From CALAMC01 sp964459465 (GTDB lineage Bacteria; Zixibacteria; MSB-5A5; GN15; PGXB01): 64,000 bases of DNA. Position 1 is the first letter of the stretch. Every line of letters begins with the position of its first letter. Where the stretch lies: positions 1 through 64,000 of the forward strand of contig CAYWLR010000013.1 in the NCBI GenBank assembly GCA_964459465.1, read 5' to 3'. Below are positions 61,919 through 64,000 of this stretch, piece after piece. Both the position numbers and the translations under genes were made by a program. The notes beneath the pieces are model-generated. The model was not told the DNA's origin, did not search any database, and was given only the letters and a program-made list of their open reading frames with translations.

Positions 61919-64000
61919 ATGTTAGCCGGAAAACAGTTTTTCATAGTTTCTTTATCACTTATTATTATTTTAGTTACCGGGATTGTCGAAGCGTATTACG
62001 GCGGGCAGCAGTCATCAATATCGACTGTTTCGGAGTCATACGGCCTGATAATCAAATTCAAGCCGGGCGGTCAACCGCAGGAAATAACGCAAAAAAATGG
62101 TGTGGCGGTCACTTCCAACCCGGTCCTGAACGCCATCAATAATAAGTATTCCGTTGAATCGCTGAAGCCGCTTGAGTCGGTCGCGACAAAACGGGGGAAG
62201 AATCATCCGCTTTCAGGGGTTTTTATGGTCGAGTCGGCCGATAAATCATCCTTGTCGGAAATGCGCGCCGATTATGAAAAGGTCGAGGAAGTTCTCTGGG
62301 TCGAGCCGGACTATATGGTCACTTTTCAAAATATACCGAATGATGAATACTTCCCGCATTTATGGAATCTATATAATCATGGTCAGGGGCATTACGATAT
62401 TGAAAGGGGTAATCTTGACGGCGACGACAAGCTTGTAATCCGATATGGCCTTGACGACGCCGATATCGATTATGATATTTTGCCGACGATGTCTCCCGAT
62501 GCGACGCACCAGACGGTGGCGGCCATAATCGATACCGGACTGGATTTGTTTCATCCCGACCTGGAGGGGCAAATCTGGACCAATGCCCGGGAAATCGCCG
62601 GCAACGGCAAGGACGACGACCATAACGGTTATATCGATGATGTTTGTGGCTGGGACTATTCGGCCAGCGGCAGTTCGCCCAAGCCGGAAGACAACGACCC
62701 CTCGGATAATCTTGGACACGGGACGCATATCGCGGGAACGATTGCGGCCAAGGCGGGCAACGGTATCGGCATTACCGGAATCGCCCCGCAATGCAAAATC
62801 ATGCCGTTGAAAATCAATCCCTGGGCGCTGACATCGAAAATTGCCCGGGCGATAGTTTACGCCGCCGACAACGGGGCGGACGTCATCAACATGAGTTTCG
62901 GACTGCCCTATCGAAGTCTAATAATCGAGTCGGTTCTGGAGTACGCCTATAATAAAGGCGTTGTATTGTGTGCCTCCAGCGGAAATTCGGGTATCGCCGA
63001 GGTCAATTACCCGGCCGGGTCGCCTCTGACCATGGCGGTTGGAGCCACCAATGATTCGGATCGGGTGACGATATTTTCCACATATGGAAACCATATTGAT
63101 CTGTGTGCTCCCGGCGACGCGATATTGTCTTTGCGGGCCGAGGGGACCGATATGTACAATGTCCCGCCGTCGGCCGAACCGGGGGTGCATATCATCGACG
63201 GCCTGTATTATATATCTTCGGGGACGAGCATGTCCTGTCCCCATGTGGTGGCGGCCGCGGCTTATCTTAAGTCAAAGTCACCGGGGCTTTCGCCCGACCG
63301 GGTCAGAGCCATTCTGAACGGCACGGCCGATGATATTACTGACCCTTTTGGCCGGTGTGAAAATCTCGTCGGTTTTGATATGTACAGCGGCTACGGGCGG
63401 CTGAATCTGGCGGCGGCGCTGGAGAATACTCCCGCCGTCGTCGCCCAAATCACGTCTCCGGGTGGGCATCAAATAATCAACGGTGCCGTCGAAATAACCG
63501 GGTCGGCCTATGGCGACGATTTCTTTGATTACCGGGTCAGTTTCGGTGCCGGGTACATACCTGGCCAGTGGACGATCATCATTGATTCCGATGAAGCGGT
63601 AAAGGATGATATTCTGGCGGTCTGGAACACGGACGGCCTGGCTTCGGGTATTTACACGCTAAAATTGAATGTCGGAGCCGACAACGTTGCTTATCGGATC
63701 GTGCATGTGATCGGCGAGAATGTCTGCGTTATCGAATCGCCGCTCGATAATGCGACTATTCCGCAAATCGTCGATATTCGCGGCAGTGTTTATGGTCCCG
63801 AATTCGACCGGGCGATTCTGGAATACGGAGTCGGGGCCGAACCGTTGCAATGGTACCGGTTGGCCGAAATCACCGCTCCGGTCTATGATGATATCATGGC
63901 CGCCTGGTATATTAAAATCGACGACGGTAATCTGTTCAGCCTGCGACTGACGTCGTTCACGACGACGGGGCTGGAGATCGCCGATACGGTCAGGGTAACG
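61919..64000 (+). CDS. Secreted subtilase (S8), 3' end beyond the window
   Basis: An open frame of 694 codons from ATG 61919 to the window end with no stop, preceded by GGGGTCGGA. Signal peptide (FFIVSLSLIIILVTGIVEA), an I9-like propeptide (SYGLIIKFKPGG to VEEVLWVEPDYMV, about 40-140), then the S8 domain: Asp205 in AAIIDTGLD, His267 in GHGTHIAG, an oxyanion Asn in ASSGNSG and Ser437 in SSGTSMSCPHV. After residue 520 come two Ig-like beta repeats (ITSPGGHQIINGAVEITGSAYG and IESPLDNATIPQIVDIRGSVYG). It differs in layout from the two subtilases at 14583 and 17740. A C-terminal domain presumably lies outside. Confidence 0.92.
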   Translation, partial: MLAGKQFFIVSLSLIIILVTGIVEAYYGGQQSSISTVSESYGLIIKFKPGGQPQEITQKNGVAVTSNPVLNAINNKYSVESLKPLESVATKRGKNHPLSGVFMVESADKSSLSEMRADYEKVEEVLWVEPDYMVTFQNIPNDEYFPHLWNLYNHGQGHYDIERGNLDGDDKLVIRYGLDDADIDYDILPTMSPDATHQTVAAIIDTGLDLFHPDLEGQIWTNAREIAGNGKDDDHNGYIDDVCGWDYSASGSSPKPEDNDPSDNLGHGTHIAGTIAAKAGNGIGITGIAPQCKIMPLKINPWALTSKIARAIVYAADNGADVINMSFGLPYRSLIIESVLEYAYNKGVVLCASSGNSGIAEVNYPAGSPLTMAVGATNDSDRVTIFSTYGNHIDLCAPGDAILSLRAEGTDMYNVPPSAEPGVHIIDGLYYISSGTSMSCPHVVAAAAYLKSKSPGLSPDRVRAILNGTADDITDPFGRCENLVGFDMYSGYGRLNLAAALENTPAVVAQITSPGGHQIINGAVEITGSAYGDDFFDYRVSFGAGYIPGQWTIIIDSDEAVKDDILAVWNTDGLASGIYTLKLNVGADNVAYRIVHVIGENVCVIESPLDNATIPQIVDIRGSVYGPEFDRAILEYGVGAEPLQWYRLAEITAPVYDDIMAAWYIKIDDGNLFSLRLTSFTTTGLEIADTVRVT

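Noticed and set aside
1..64000. tRNA or rRNA genes
   Set aside because: I scanned the gaps by eye for tRNA-like TTCGA loops with CCA-proximal stems and for rRNA signatures and saw none; a covariance search would be needed to be certain.

Overview
The window looks like a fragment of an uncultured Gram-negative chromosome from the FCB (Fibrobacteres-Chlorobi-Bacteroidetes) side of the tree. The best guess is a candidate Zixibacteria-like lineage; this is inferred from protein style only, without any marker gene. The pointers are a TonB-dependent receptor, a PorV/PorQ-type barrel, a FlgD/T9SS-like C-terminal domain, and six secreted proteins ending in dockerin-like doublets (the GDxNxDGxINLLDIL type). 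Two sigma-54 activators, single-domain response regulators and an Hmc/Dsr-type membrane redox complex also fit a deep-branching anaerobic or facultative bacterium. I see no rRNA, tRNA, CRISPR array, transposase or phage gene.

Layout. 1-5225 (+) is an outer-membrane block: the end of a TonB receptor, a large secreted protein and a PorV-like barrel, closed by a strong terminator. 5350-10512 (-) is a signalling block: TPR/HD-GYP protein, TPR protein, ZU5-like lipoprotein and a sigma-54 activator. 10711-15968 (+) is a tight operon of ECF sigma factor, zinc-finger anti-sigma factor, TPR-CHAT protease and secreted subtilase. It is followed by a lipoprotein and a second, paralogous subtilase (17740-19110). 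Both subtilases are trailed by the same roughly 200-nt structured non-coding element. 19498-28792 (-) holds two RND efflux systems, one HAE1-like with a frameshifted adaptor and one CusA/CzcA-like with a Cys/His-rich adaptor. 29335-31588 has a UPF0104 flippase-like protein and a convergent acyltransferase.

31838-40292 (-) reads as one long unit: a NifX-like protein, an HdrD/DsrK-like protein, a NarI-like cytochrome b, a ferredoxin, an NrfD protein fused to a six-heme cytochrome, then a response regulator, a PAS histidine kinase and two more response regulators. Upstream sit a sigma-54 activator gene, two TGTTGC/GCAACA palindromes and a good -24/-12 promoter, so the circuit looks complete. Three PAS domains in this locus share a C-X8/10-C-X2-C signature, which suggests redox or metal sensing.

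42029-48284 carries an alcohol dehydrogenase, a dockerin/IPT secreted protein, an LTA-synthase-like sulfatase, a TSUP permease and a small secreted protein. 48551-54228 has two paralogous C10 cysteine proteases separated by 1.4 kb of repeat-rich, gene-free DNA. 54282-59496 (-) is a LolA-like / FtsX / ABC / outer-membrane barrel operon. 59746-61623 (-) is a cohesin-like/dockerin protein, and 61919-64000 (+) is a third subtilase running off the end.

The most notable system is the sigma / anti-sigma / TPR-CHAT / subtilase operon. It resembles, without any CRISPR component, the protease-controlled sigma logic known from type III-E CRISPR loci. It also carries two apparent point lesions in this sequence: an ACG where a start codon is expected, and an in-frame TAA in the CHAT gene. 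A third lesion, a frameshift, lies in an RND adaptor gene. Whether these are real decay, recoding or consensus errors cannot be decided from the sequence alone.
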